The position numbers were made by a program, and so were the translations under genes. 64,000 nt of DNA, taken from positions 109,632,392 through 109,696,391 of the forward strand of contig NC_037672.1 of the NCBI RefSeq assembly GCF_003255815.1. The letters are read 5' to 3'. Positions 35,082-47,555 of the stretch are shown here, in pieces. Position 1 is the stretch's first letter. Each line of letters starts with the position of its first letter. The notes under the pieces are model-generated. The model was given only the letters and a program-made list of their open reading frames with translations. It was not told the DNA's origin and made no database searches. Source of the stretch: Theropithecus gelada. Lineage: Eukaryota; Chordata; Mammalia; Primates; Cercopithecidae.

Positions 35082-35199
35082 GGATTATTTTTGCTGAATA
35101 TAAGTGAATCAAGACAAGTATAACTGAACTGCTTTTAAAAACTGATACATTGAAACAATTAGAATGTGAATCATCACAAGACTGTTTTTATATTTATAA

Positions 35200-35395
35200 C
35201 GAAGCGTATAGTGTAGGCTTTAGAACATAGGCTTCAGAGCCAGATTGCCTGAATGTGTCTAGATTCCACCAATTACTAATGGATCTTGACTAAATTATGT
35301 AATCTTTCTTCCTCAATTTCCTTTATGTTTTGAAGATCATAGTACTGAAAACATTGCCCAGCACATACTATTCAATTAATGTTCATTTTTTAAAT
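35200..35395 (+). mobile_element. MIR SINE
   Basis: MIR order: gtgtaggctttagaacatag, ggcttcagagccagattgcc, ttccaccaattactaatgg, then degraded tail cccagcacatactattc. Confidence 0.75.
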
Positions 35396-35854
35396 TAATA
35401 AATGTGTCATGAAATAAGTTAAAAATTTCATTTAAGCATTGTTGTTTTCAAGGCTTACATATTTCAGAGCATATCTACATAGGGACAGCCTTTGAGATAA
35501 AGAGGAATAAAAAGCAAGAAATGAGTCTTTGCAGGTGACTAAATTCTGAAGTGAAGATGTTTTGTAAACCACAGAATCAGTTCGTGGTATAGGACAGCTA
35601 TAACCAGCTATCCTTTTACATAATAATACAAAAGCAGTTAAACACACCATATCATTTTTTAAAGCATCATTTACATATTTGAAAGCAGTGCATTAGTGGG
35701 GTTTTTGCCAATTCTTTTGATTTAGTTTTTGACCAAATTGACCTTTCTTGAACTAAATGCCAAGCATTTTGCAGCTCTTAAATGTTGATCACATTTTGCC
35801 TTAAAATATATGTATTTGTTTATAAATGTTAACCTCCACACTAGATTATTAGCT

Positions 35855-35925
35855 TCTCAAAGTTAAGGATGTAGTCTTATTTAATGCTTTATAGGTACCA
35901 GAAAAAATGTTTGTTGAATTGGTTC
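35855..35925 (+). mobile_element. L2 3' end fragment
   Basis: Short L2 terminus with gatgtagtcttatttaatgc and aatgtttgttgaattgg. Weak because short. Confidence 0.4.
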
Positions 35926-36063
35926 TAGAGAGTAAAGAGTTTTTAAAGCAAAATAATCATAAATGTTATGCTGAATATAAATGACAGCATAGTTTTATTT
36001 GTTCATTTGTACATTAATATGTTTATATTTGCTGTTTTTTTTTCTTTCTGGGCTGCCAGATAT

Positions 36064-36346
36064 TTTGTTTGTTTTGAGGCAAGGTCTGGCTTTGTCACCC
36101 AGGCTAGAGTGCAGTGGTGCACTGCAGCCTCGGCCTCCTGGGCTCAAGCTATTTTCCTACCTCAGCCTCCTGAGTAGCTGGGACTACAGGCGCCCACCAC
36201 CATACCCCGCTAATTTCTGTATTTTTTTGTACAGTTAGGGTCTCACTGTGTTGCCCAGGCTGGTCTTGAACTCCTGAACTCAAATGATCTGCCCACCTCA
36301 GCCTCCCAAAGTGCTGAGATTATAGGTGTGAGCCACTATGCCCTGC
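36064..36346 (-). mobile_element. AluJ-like SINE, antisense
   Basis: Antisense dimeric Alu with aaggtctggctttgtcaccc and ctcctgggctcaagctat of old type. It is flanked by GCTGCCAGATATTT (36052-36065) and CCTGCCAGAGATTT (about 36347-36360). Confidence 0.92.
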
Positions 36347-36359
36347 CCTGCCAGAGATT

Positions 36360-38100
36360 TAATGTGGGCCATAGAAGAGGAGGCCATTTTAATGTTCGCA
36401 GAGCATTCTTGATTTACTTTTTATAGTTCTACATTTTTAAAGAACTTCTCCAGAGAGTTATAAATAATGATAGAAAGTATTTTAATTGTGCTAAAAGTTT
36501 TTCTAAAAAATAGGTTTGAGAGTGACATTTAATGTATTGAAAGCAACTAAGAAAAAAACAGGACTATTCTGAGATTTGGGTTTCTGGTTAACTTTCTTTA
36601 GGCTTAATGAAAAAATGAGTTAATTACCAGCTAAAGTACTTGGTAGACTACTGCATAATGATGGAAAATTGCCTACTTGATGATATTTGTGAAAATATAG
36701 TGAAGAAGGAGAAAAAGGGAGCCATTTTTTAATTCATTTAATCTTCAAGTGTACATTTAAAGCCTTTTTTTAATGTTAGTAAGAACTGCCTGATTAAATG
36801 GATCCTCATAAGTCAAACTTTTATACTGAGAGTTTGATCACAGGACATGTGAAAAATAATAAACACTCTTGAAGGTGCTTACGGTCCCAGGACTCATTCC
36901 AGAGAACTAGCTACCTACCATATAGCATCCTCTGATTCAGCCTCACAGAAGTTGTCCCACAGTTCACCATCAAAAGTAATGTCCAGAAATAACCAAGGTA
37001 GGGCTTCCAGAACAATGAGGTAAGGAATTCAGCAGACTATCTCCTCAGCAAAGCAGCAATTTAACTGTTGAAAATTATTAAGCAAAACAAAATAAAGCAA
37101 TCTTTTAAAGTCTCCAAGAACCATCCTCGAGGTATTCAGCAAATAGAGAATTATTCATTCAAGAAAATATACTAAATCTCAGACTACAGTTTCACCCTGG
37201 AGGAGTAGGCCTCTGGTGTTTCTCAGCTCTCTGCCCCTCCTCCTCCTAGCTTTGTGTTGTGGAATCTCAATTCCAGGTAGGCATAGCTGAGACGACCAAG
37301 TCTGTCTTCCCCCAACCAGTCTCTAAGTGAGGCACAGCAAGTCGAGAACACAGAGGCCCAGCCTTCCCCTCCCTGCACTCACTGTAGGACAGAGGTTCCC
37401 TCCCAGGAGAGGTAACCCAGGAAAACCAGGGGCTGCTCCCCAACCTCAAGTGTGTAATTTTACAGCAGGGTGTCACCCCAGGGAAAACTAGTGCAATGGT
37501 GCAGGAGCCCTGCCCAGGAGGAAAGGCAGATCTTATGAGTGAAGAGCTCCATAGATTTCCCTGAGAGGACTTTGTTTAATTGGGAAAGGGAATGGAGAAC
37601 TTCATGACTAAATTTGTTGTTGAAAGCAATACAGAGCTTGGTGAAGAGCAATTAAAAGGAGGCTGATAGCGCCATAATATATCAAAACATATTACTAGTG
37701 GCACCATCAAAACAACACAGCAGCCAGAAGTTTTAAAGAGAGAACCAGGGAAAGAGCCAAGAAGGGCCTTCCTGGGATCAAAGTCAACTGTGAGAATCGA
37801 GAAAGCAGGGCTCATGTGCTAGGCTACACCCACTCAGGAGCAATTATAGTAGGATATGGGGTAGACTTGAAAGCATTCTCCGTGCTGTACATAGACCCAT
37901 CAACACAGGACAATAGCCTCAATGGCACAAGGGGCTTAAATTCAACATCTGACCAAACACCAATTGAACAATAAACTATTCTGACCCCTTACTCCTTGGA
38001 AGCCAGGCTTTAAAATGACATCACAGTCATCCCTGGCAGTCTGAAAAACTGTGTATATGCCCAAGGCATTTCTCTGTCAGTTGCCAGAGTGGGAATCTCC
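36360..38100. other. Intron segment; possible old repeat in the middle, no gene seen
   Basis: The part at about 37080-38050 is more GC-rich than its surroundings and shows gaaaggcagatcttatgagt and gaagagctccatagattt-like text. This recalls a 5' region of an old L1, but I cannot confirm it. No intact coding sequence supported. Confidence 0.3.
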
Positions 38101-38104
38101 AAGC

Positions 38105-38205
38105 TACTAGTCCCTGGCTGAATGTGTAAAGTGTTTACCACAATATCTAGCATATGGGTAAATTCTGATCAGTGGTAGCTATTATTATTATCATCATCTA
38201 TAGTC
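38105..38205 (+). mobile_element. Possible MIR 3' fragment
   Basis: Only the tail half is visible (aaagtgtttaccacaatatc, tagcatatgggtaaattctg, then ATT repeats). Low certainty. Confidence 0.35.
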
Positions 38206-38594
38206 AGAACTCTTGGTTTCAAGTGACAAAAATCCAACTTGTACTAGATTTTGGAAAATAGGAATTTATTGGCTCATGTTATGAAAAAGACCGAAAGTAG
38301 ATATGCTAGCTATATCCGAGTACTGAAATTGTGTCAATGAAACGGTCTCTATCCATTTCTTGGCTTTACTTTATGTTGGCTTTGTTCTTAGCAAGCTTTT
38401 TCCCCTCCTAGTAATATGGCCTACATCTCACCAGCTATCTAACTATAATTTGTTTTTTTCAAAAAAAAAAAAAAAAAAAAACCTGTCTCTTTTTCAATAG
38501 TTGCAGTAAAGTCTTGACTACAGCTTTCATTGACCTGTCTTGCATTACATACTTATTCATTAAGTAAGTACATGCCCAAGAAAATGAAATGTTC

Positions 38595-38888
38595 AGCCAG
38601 GCGTGGTAGCTCATGCCTGTACTCCCAGCACTTTGGTAGGCTGAGGTGGGTGGATAACCTGAGGTCAAGAGTTCCGAGACCAGCCTGGCCAACATGGTGA
38701 ATCCCTGTCTCTACTAAAAATACAAAAATTAGCTGGGTGTGGTGGCGGGCGCCTGTTATCCCAGCTACTCAGGAGGCTGAGGCAGGAGAATCGCTTGAAC
38801 CCGGGAGGCAGAGGTTGCAGTGAGCCGAGATCACACTGTGGCATTCCAACATGGGCAACAAAGCGAGACTCTGTCTCAAAAAAAAGGA
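38595..38888 (+). mobile_element. AluS-like SINE
   Basis: Full sense Alu with a 17-base perfect target-site duplication beginning AAGAAAATGAAATG (38578-38594 and 38889-38905). Confidence 0.95.
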
Positions 38889-39414
38889 AAGAAAATGAAA
38901 TGTTCTTATTGGTCAGGCTTGGAGCTGGAGAATGGAGACATCTTCAACCAACACATGGACTAAGAGCAGGTAAAGTATGGCTTCCCCAAAGTTAAATCAA
39001 GTAGAATATATGGTATATATACTAGGCAGGCAAAAACAGCAGACTTTCAGTACTGCGTATGTAATGATATACATTAACGCAACAACGTGCAATACTGGAC
39101 ACAGGAAGACAGTTGGTGAATCTTAAATTGTCAACTCACTCAGCAAAAGCCTGTTTATAGAATGTAACTGGTGCCATTTCCAAAGTGAGTAAACAGGTTC
39201 CACCGATATTAATGTGCACAGATTGTTCTGTGGGTAGGGATGTTCCATAGAAAACATCCCACTTCAATTTCTATATAATTAAATTGTCATAACACTTGAA
39301 AAAAATACAACTGAACTTAATTATCATGAGAAAGATGATCACTAAGGCATTAATTATCTCAGGCAGCATGGTACAATAGAGAATAGCCGTAAAAATCACA
39401 AGATACAAATTCTG

Positions 39415-39635
39415 CCAAAAATATAGTAATAATAATTACCATATATTGAGTGCTTATTCAAAAAGCTTTTATCTGTTTTCTTATCACAACAACTCTATAA
39501 AGTAGGTATTATTATACACATTCTATGGGTGAAGAAACTGAGAGTCAGTGGTAAAGGAATTTGCCCAGTGTCACACAGCTGATACATGACAGAGCAGGAT
39601 TTGAATCTGTCCTGTTTGCTACCAAAGCCTTGGTT
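39415..39635 (-). mobile_element. MIR SINE, antisense
   Basis: Antisense MIR order: cgagtgc-like gagtgcttattc, caactctataaagtaggta, ttattatacacattctatgg, gaagaaactgagagtcagtg, ttgcccagtgtcacacagct, gatttgaatctgtcc. Confidence 0.88.
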
Positions 39636-40504
39636 TTTTGTTAATGGGCTATGGTACTTACCCTCTTCATTCCTAATTTCTAAAGTAAGAGACTGTGATT
39701 TAATTATCTTTGAAGATGCTTCTCAAAAATCCAGTGATTACTTAAGGGTTTACCTTTAATTTCTCATTATTAATTTTGGGTATCTTTTAAGAAGGATTTT
39801 GAATCAATTAGAACACCCCTCTATTTTTACGTATGTCTTTAATCATGGACAAAAAAAAGAATATCACTGTTTTGGTGAGAACACTCTTCATGTGCATGTC
39901 ACAGTCAGTACTCTCTGTGAAACCACAAAGGAAACTACATTTGACAAATGTTTTTCCATTGGGACCTCACATACAAAGGATAAATTTTGGCAAAGACAAA
40001 GGTGATTAACGTTAGAACAGGAAAAAAGCTCCATCTGTATTTCTGCACTCATGTACTGGTTTAGTGAAGTCTTATGGGTTTGCTTATTGTTTGTAGGGGA
40101 GGTTTTTTGTTTGTTATCTTATTGCAATTCTGCCAACCACGTATCTCTTCATTCTTGCCGAGTCTTTTTTTTTTCACATTTGAATCTGAATTCATTACTA
40201 CTTTTAAGAGCTGTGAAAATGTACTAACCTGCTGCAAATAGCTTTAAATAGTTTAAATTTTTGTACAAGACGAAAATAAGAATTTGAACAACTTTTCTGC
40301 TTGAATACTTTTAGGTATTCTGTAAACTGTGAGAAAAGATGTAAAGGAAAAAAGTAATATTCATTTTGCTGTGTAAAATGTATTCATTCTGTGTAAAGTG
40401 AAAGTGTATTTATATAGCTTATTTTTTCAGAGGTGGAGTACATAAAAATTTCTCTGAAAACTAAGTGGCATTAACTAGATGCTAGTTACTAATGTAATAA
40501 TAAC

Positions 40505-40765
40505 TGGAGGGTGTACAGTGTAGGGATTAATGGTGGGTCCCCTGGAGTAAGAATATCTAGGTTCACGTCATAGATCCTTCAATTACTAAGTATAGGTCAA
40601 TGTCCAGACATTTAATTCCTCTTAAACTTTACAGTTTCCTTATCTATAAATGGGGGGAAATAATAGTGCCTCCTTTACAGATTGTTGCAAAGATCGAACA
40701 AGATAATGCACGTAAAACACAGTGCATGTTACATAGGAGGCACTTGGGTTAGCTTTCCTATTCTA
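40505..40765 (+). mobile_element. MIR SINE
   Basis: Sense MIR: aatatctaggttcacgtcat, cttcaattactaagtatagg, cagtttccttatctataaat, ggaaataatagtgcctcctt, ttgttgcaaagatcgaac, and a cacttggg end. Confidence 0.82.
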
Positions 40766-41261
40766 CCATTAATAACACTACCACTACTATTACTCTGAAA
40801 ATTACAAACATCTTGACAGAGAATCAGACCCCTAAGAACTCATCTGTTCATATTAGTGTCTGCCCTTAAAACACAGTGGGTTAGGAATTATACTCAGCAT
40901 GTAAGTTTTAGCTAGCAGCTGTCATTTTCTGTAATTTAGTCCAGAATTTATAAATATTTGAAAAAATTCACAACTATGCTCATGGGAGAATACAATGAAT
41001 ATTGATATTACATTTAAGTTTTCTTTGTTTTAAATTTTTGTGGGCTTTTTGCATAGTATGTTATTGTAGAATATTTCCATTTTTCCTTCAACGAATACTT
41101 ATTACTATGATGGACCAGGCACAGTGCAATATACAAAGTACTAATGTAAAATTTGTAAGACATGTTTATTGCCCTTAATACCCTTAGCAGGTTCAAAGCT
41201 AGTGATAGAACATAGATATATAAAGAAGTAATTTTATAAGAAAATACTATGCTAGGCATAA

Positions 41262-41580
41262 TAATGGCTGTTATTAAAAAGTCAAAAAACAACAGATGCT
41301 GGCGAGGCTGTGGAGAAAAGGGAATGCTTATACATTATTGATGGGAATATGAATTAGTTCAGCCACTGTGGAAAGCAGTTTGGAGATTTTTCAAAGAACT
41401 TCAAACAGAGCTACCATTTGACCCAGCAATCCTATTACTACATATATACCCAAAGAAAATAAATTGTTTTACAAAAAGACACATGCTCTCATATGTTCAT
41501 CATAGTACTACTCTCAATAGCAAAGACAGAATCAACCTAGGTGCCCATCAATGGTGGATTGCATAAAGAAAATGTGATAT

Positions 41581-41632
<52 letters not shown>

Positions 41633-42010
41633 TGTAATACTGCACAGCCTGAAGAACAAAATCATATCCTTTGCAGCAGTCAACATGGATATAGCTGGAG
41701 ACCACTGTCCTAACCAAATTAATGTAGAAACAGAAAACCAAATACCACGTATTCTCACTTATAAGTAGGAGCTAAACATTGGGTACTCATGGACATAAGG
41801 ATGGCAACAGTAGTAGACACTGGGGACTACCAGAGGGAGGAGGAAGAAAGTGGAGTGTGGGTTGAAAAACTACCTGTTGGGTACTATGCTCACTACCTGA
41901 GTGATGGAATATATACCCCAAACCTCAGCATCATGCAGTATACCCTTGTAACAAACCTGCACATGTACCCCCTGTATCTAAAATAAAAGTTGAAATGATT
42001 TTAAAAAGAG
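41262..42010 (+). mobile_element. L1 3' end (primate type), 5'-truncated
   Basis: Starts in late ORF2 (ggctgttattaaaaagtca), runs through tggagatttttcaaagaac, ccatttgacccagcaatcct and ggtgcccatcaatggtgg, and ends in the 3' UTR cctgcacatgtaccccctg. It holds an (AC)n microsatellite at about 41584-41631. It has no coding capacity. Confidence 0.88.
41584..41631 (+). repeat. (AC)n dinucleotide microsatellite inside L1
   Basis: About 23 near-perfect AC units replace the L1 text that normally reads acatatacaccatgg, where the seed of alternating A/C lies. Likely length-variable. Confidence 0.95.
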
Positions 42011-42984
42011 CTAAAGAAATAATTTAAAATTCAAACTTTTGAGGCCCCTAATTTTATGTCCTGTTTATACAGTATTTCTCTATGAAGAATTCTGTAATTC
42101 TCTGTTTGTTAACAACAATTAAATATAGGCAGTAAAAAATACAGGTGTTCGTTATACCAGTGTTTTCTCAAAATGTGGCGAAAAGCTAGGTTTTTGTTTT
42201 TCAATTCATTGCAGACTGATACATTTGTAAAATAAATTTTTAAAAAAGAACTTTTTCTCACTATGGTCAGAGGAAAATGTTAACTACTGAAGAATGGTCA
42301 AAGAGGTGCAGTACTGCTAGTTTTGAAGATGAAAGAAGAGATCCAGGAGCCAAGGAATATGGGCAGCTCTAGCAACTGGAAAAGTACGGAAATAGATTCT
42401 TTTGAGCCTCTAGAAAGAAATTCAGTCCTGCAAAAATGACTTCTAATAGAACTATAAAATAATACGTTTATGTTGGTTTAAACCATTACATTTATAATTC
42501 TTATGGAAGCAATAGAAAACTAATATTAAACACAAGTTCTCTTTACTTGAGGAGTATATGTGGAGAAATAAAAGAAAATAAAGGATAACTTTCCAAAGTT
42601 GACCCAGAAGAGCTAGGAATAATTTTTTCAAAAGACATTGTTCCAAAGTGAATCACATACTTTCCAAAACTAGCTCTAGTAAAGAGAAAATTATTCTTAG
42701 AATCATCTCTGGAACTGAGTAGGTAGAATTCACTTCACCTGAAGAATGAAGGCTGGATTTAAGGTTCTAATAGGGAAGAGGAAAGAAGACTGGATGCTGA
42801 GTAATATCCACAACAGAAATACTGCTAATCCCATAAAAATATATACATGGTTTTCAGATTACTGTAGCAAATAATATTTTGGAAAATAGTGCCCATCTTT
42901 TGTTTGGCAAAAAAAAAAGGAGCAAAGTAGAGAATCTATCAAATACTTCTCTAATGCCTGCCAGAAAGACACATGATAAATTCT

Positions 42985-43830
42985 TCCTGTTTATTCGACA
43001 AATATTTATTGAGATGTTTCTGTATGCTGCTATTCCCAGGACATAGCCTTTGCTACATATTCATATCAGAGGCTATCAGTGGCCAGCAAAAATAAATACT
43101 GCTCCTACTTCATGAAGCTTATAGTACAAGTAGACATTAATCAAATAATAACACACATTGGCATTGAGTTAGAATGCATTGAAAGAGCATTATCTGATGC
43201 CGTGAGACTGAGTTGAAGCTTAAGCTAAGACCAAAAGAAGAGGATGCCTTAACTAAGCAAAGGAGAGAGGAAATAATTTTTTAAGCAGAGAAAATAGTAT
43301 GTGCAAATCCCTGTGGTGAGCAAGAGCTGAAAGACCTATGTGGCTGAAAACAAAAACAGAGGAAGGCTGATGACAGAATGAGACCAGAGACTCAGATAGA
43401 AGCCAGACTAAGCAGGGCTTCATAGATCATGTTAAAGATTTTGGCCTTGATCTTAAAAGCAGGATGGAGGTGGCATGATTGAATTTGCACTTGGAAAGAA
43501 CCACTGTGGCTACATTGTGGTATATAGATTATAGGGGAGCTAATGGACTTGTGCAGTAGCAGTGTTAGGAAACTATTGGAATAGTCAAGAGATCTTAGTA
43601 GATTCTTAGGATTATAGCAGTAGATGGAATAGTGTATACACTTTAAAGAAATGTTTAGAAGGTAAAACAAAGAGGATATGGTGATGACCTCGATGTGGGT
43701 CATGAGGAAGAGAAAGAGGGAGGGGGTCAAGAATGCCTTAGAGTTCTGACCTTTGGATCTGGTATATGGATGGTGGTGCCATTCACTAACCTAGGGAGCA
43801 TCAAGAGAGCCCTCTTCCTCACAAATCAGC
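42985..43830 (-). mobile_element. L2 LINE relic, antisense
   Basis: Long antisense L2: ttcgacaaatatttattgag, cttcatgaagcttatagta, agtatgtgcaaatccctgtg, cagggcttcatagatcatgt, gattttggccttgatcttaa, atggatggtggtgccattca. It is the reverse orientation of the L2 at 51030-52185. Confidence 0.75.
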
Positions 43831-44189
43831 CAGATGGTTTAAATTTTATTGTAAATAAGAACTTCTAAAAATAATTGGATGACCCTTTGATAGCTCATGA
43901 GACAATCCAGAAAAAACAATATGCTGTTACTTGTGGTAGTTTTGTGACACCACATGCATTTCATTGTATCTCATAACTCAAGTCATAATATAGTCCTTTC
44001 TTAATACAATTTACCCAATTGCAATATATTTGTAATGAGTTAATTCTACTTAATTATCTCAGCTTGTCAATTTTGTAAACTTAAAACATAGAAACGCACC
44101 AATTGACAGAAAGAAGGGAGGGATCAAACTCATCAACTGTAACCATGCAGTTCTTTACCTCAACTTATTTCAAGTATCTCTTATTCCTA

Positions 44190-44405
44190 CAGTGAAGTGC
44201 TGGTGCTGGCTCCTACCAGTCCTCAAAGAGCAAGTTGTTAAATGTTCAGGAACTTTGTGAACTGGCTGTTAATAGTTTGAAATTGGCCACAGTGGAAGTA
44301 CTAACACTACAGAAACTGGAAATCACAACAGAATTGGCAAACACTGTAAAATAGAGCTTCCCCCAACCCCCAACAAAGCCCATTGTTAAACATTTACCAA
44401 CACAC
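44190..44405 (+). repeat. Unassigned medium-reiteration repeat, copy A
   Basis: Shares ordered phrases with the segment at 49955-50150: gtgctgg near the start, agtttgaaattggcca against agtttgaaactgggca, tggaagta against gggagta, and gttaaacatttaccaacaca against gttaaacatacatcagcaca. The family name is not assigned. Confidence 0.45.
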
Positions 44406-44649
44406 CAGTCTTTGTATCCTTTAGAACTGTGTTATTTGAGAGGATAGCCTAGATACATAAAATACTGTAATGAGATTGACTATAATCTCACTGATTGAAG
44501 AATAGTGCTTATTTTCCTTCTCCACATTCTTTTTTTTTTTTTTTTTCTTTTGCCTGCCTGGAAACTGATACCCTTTCCACATCATTAAATGTCTTCCTTT
44601 AGGGTTGTTTGAACCCCCTATCCAATTCATTGCTGGATATATTTGATGT

Positions 44650-44870
44650 TTCTACAGAACTTCATTTGTGAAGATATGTTACTTTTAGGCATTAGTCTAG
44701 TGATTTTTTTAAACGTTTTTCTTCTTTGTTAGATTGCCCAGATTAAGAAGTATTTCAGTCAGGTGGCAAAGTTTTAGAAATTACTGAATCTGGTTGATAG
44801 GTATGTAGGTTTATTATACTATTTTCTCTAGTTTTGTGTGTGCTTAAAATTTTTTGTAATTAAAAAAAAG
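44650..44870 (+). mobile_element. Possible L1M 3' end fragment
   Basis: Ends ttattatactattttctcta, gttttgtgtgtgcttaaaat, ttttttgtaattaaaa, as old L1M termini do. Low certainty. Confidence 0.35.
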
Positions 44871-45654
44871 AAGAAGCAGGTGGCGACAGCCACAGCGTTC
44901 CCAGACCTGTCCTTACTGGGTCTTCAACTTCCAGTCTCAATCCCACCAGCTGTTCTCAAGATCTGAGATAATGTGAGCATTGCCGTCTCCTCACCTGGCC
45001 TGATTTACTAACTCTCTATTTTGATTTAAGTGTTGCAACACCTCCTTCTTCCCCTGAAAAACCCACAAGCCTTTGTAGATTTCATTTATTTTACAAAGAA
45101 TTTAAACCTTCAGACAGTACCTACCATATCCAGATTAGGGTACTTTCTTCGTACTAAAACCACAAAAATACTGAAAAAAAAAAGTCTTAAAAAGCTTCAG
45201 TAACAACAAAAAAACCCCAAAGTACAGTGAGTGCATAGATTACAAGAAATTGGGAAGAGTGAAAAAAAAAAAAAAAAGATTTTTAAGAACTTTAGTAAAA
45301 AATGAAGAATAAAAGGGCCAGAACCAGTATCAACATGCTAAACACTGGAGAAACAGAGAGGGATGAGGGATCAGCAGAATTACATACTAAATCGAGGACT
45401 CTTCAAGTTCTACCCTAAAGAAAAGAAAGCTTTAATGTTAGGCAAGAACAAGGTTTTTTTTTTTTTTTTTTAACGTAGTATATTGTTATAGATCATATCA
45501 AAGTACAAGAAACATAAAATTGACCCAATCGTAATATATCAGTGAAGAAAAAAATAATTTAGAAATCAATTTTTAAAAAAAAAAAGATCCACAAATTATA
45601 ACTTAAGAGAAAACTATCAGTATCAAAAAAGGATCACATAAATCATTTTATGGA

Positions 45655-45750
45655 GTAGAAAGCTGAAGTTCAGGAAAAGTGAAGTAATTTGGCTAAGGTC
45701 ATGTCACTCAGCTAGTTTAAGTGTTGCAGCCTGGACGTGAACTCCCTAGA
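45655..45750 (-). mobile_element. MIR fragment, antisense
   Basis: Antisense MIR core: gaagttcaggaaaagtgaag, taatttggctaaggtcatgt, cactcagctagtttaagtg. Confidence 0.6.
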
Positions 45751-45832
45751 TAACTCTACAACATTTTGTTTTTCTGTCTTTTTCTGATAGAAATGAAAAT
45801 CCAAAAGTGATTTTTAAAATTATATAAAATAA

Positions 45833-45883
45833 GCCGGGTGTGGTGGCTCATGACTGTAATTCCAACACTTTGGGAGGCTAAGG
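45833..45883 (+). mobile_element. Alu fragment (first about 50 bases only)
   Basis: Sense Alu start (gccgggtgtggtggctcatg) that stops after tttgggaggctaaggtca. The following sequence is unrelated, so the rest was deleted or never copied. Confidence 0.8.
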
Positions 45884-46947
45884 TCACTGCTTGCCTGGTG
45901 CTGATTTCTCTGAGTTCAGAGGAGTGAGCCTGTAGACCTGGGAACCGGGTATCTGAGGACGAAGCACCCAGTAATAGGTGCTGGCATCTCAAGAAGGCAC
46001 ATTGAGAGTGGTTCTACAAGTGTTGGAAAACCTCCAAATTGCAATCAGCTGCTACTACTAGCAGGCACTATTGCTGTCAGAGTGAAGAATTGTTGCTAGA
46101 GTGAGACTTAACAGAATTAAGAAACCCATCTGAAGGAAACAGCAAATTCCTTCTTCCTTCTCTACTTGTGAAGTATCACGCTGGTCCCTGTATTGGCAGA
46201 GCCTAACGGGGAGACACAAATGCTTGCAGAATTCCAAAGAGTCGGTTTGAAGCCAAGAGACAGTAGCTTACTATCATGGCCTTAATTGTAATACGACTGG
46301 AAGATAATAGAAATAATACTTTTGGTATGTATAATTGGGTGCATGTAGACATTTTCTGGGATACTAACTACTGGGTAGACATTTGGTGTTATTGTAAAAA
46401 AAAAAACAAAAACAAATTTTATTAAAACTATTTGTTTCTCCTGATGAAATTAATAAGAGCCACTTAGGGTGTCTGTATAATGAACAGGAAACTATGCAAG
46501 GGCCTGCTCTGAAGTCTGCTTAGCTGAGCTTAAGACAAAGATCACAGCAGTAGTGGCTGAGGGTTGCTCTATAGTAACAGCAAACATGCTTTGGTCAGCT
46601 GAGGCTCGGTTTCTTAAAGTCTTAGAGTCAAAGAAACCGTCTAAAAAAGAATCTTACCAGGACAGAGCAATCAGGCCTTGCCTCATAAAACAGGACAGTG
46701 GCAGAAAAGGGTGTTCTGAAATCATGGTCACTCACAAGAGAAATACAAACATGGTTCTTCACTTAAGCAGCCATTTTTGTGCAATTCCAGGATCAAAAAG
46801 AACATTCCCATTGTATTAAGTTAACAGGTACTTATAGAATAATTATCACAAGTATGCCCAGCACTTTGGGAGATGAAGAACTAAGGTTCTTAAAGACCTT
46901 TACATATTTCTCATGTTATGTTCATGTTTTGTCTTTTTTTTTTTAAG

Positions 46948-47193
46948 GATGTTGAAGATTCACAGAACCACACTGGTGAGCCTGTTGGAGATGACTACAA
47001 GAAAATGGGAACACTTTTTGGTGAACTGAACAAAAACCTTATCAACATGGGCTTCACAAGGATGTATTTTGGAGAACGAATTGTGGAACCAGTAATAGTC
47101 ATTTTCTTTTGGGTTATGCTGTGGTTCCTTGGCCTGCAAGCCCTTGGACTAGTTTCTGTTCTTTGCCTTGTTATTATTTATGTGCAACAGTAA
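46948..47193 (+). CDS. FAM241A: FAM241A (C4orf32) coding exon 2, residues 52-132 and stop
   Basis: This exon carries the conserved part of the small FAM241 family (DUF4605, as I recall it). After a polar linker (DVEDSQNHTGEP...) comes a conserved amphipathic stretch (about residues 69-96, with GTLFGELNKNL and MGFTRMYFGERIVEP), then an almost uninterrupted hydrophobic run from about I97 to Y129 with VQQ at the very C-terminus. This predicts a membrane protein held by its C-terminal end, either a tail anchor or a tight hairpin, since about 33 residues is long for one helix. The acceptor is a T-rich tract ending AAG at 46945-46947, and the stop is TAA at 47191-47193. The biochemical function is poorly established; I assign no reaction. 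Confidence 0.94.
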   Translation, partial: DVEDSQNHTGEPVGDDYKKMGTLFGELNKNLINMGFTRMYFGERIVEPVIVIFFWVMLWFLGLQALGLVSVLCLVIIYVQQ

Positions 47194-47555
47194 AACATGG
47201 CTGAATGGAATTGTTTGACATTTGGTAGCCATATATGTAATTGAAGAAGTTATATGTTTCATTTTTTGACAACCGAAAAAGTTTGCCTTGTTTCAAATTG
47301 TGTGCTGGATGTTTTGTAAGTAAATTTATACATGGATGTTACTTAAAACTAAACTCTTGATCATAACAGGGTCGAATATATATTTTGAATATACATTAGC
47401 TTATTCAAAACTCTTGTTTCACTACTATGATCTCTGTCCCCTTTATACACCTCTATCCCCATGCCAAATCTTAGCTAACACCACCAGAAAGTGAACAGGG
47501 AAAATAACAGGACATGGAATTCAAATCAAGCAATCTAGTTCTTATAAAGAGTTCC

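Larger units (their letters stand above)
9752..46947 (+). other. FAM241A: FAM241A intron 1 (37.2 kb)
   Basis: The intron runs from the donor GTGAGC at 9752 to a polypyrimidine tract and AAG acceptor at 46931-46947. It is mostly interspersed repeats, itemised separately. Segments where I see no repeat or gene include 10061-12980, 16241-17500, 19710-21750, 31016-31880, 32181-33440, 38206-38590 and 46140-46920. No third coding exon of FAM241A is needed, since exons 1 and 2 join in frame. Confidence 0.88.

Noticed and set aside
41541..41768. Open frame with a His-Thr repeat
   Set aside because: Translation of the (AC)n microsatellite inside an L1 3' end.
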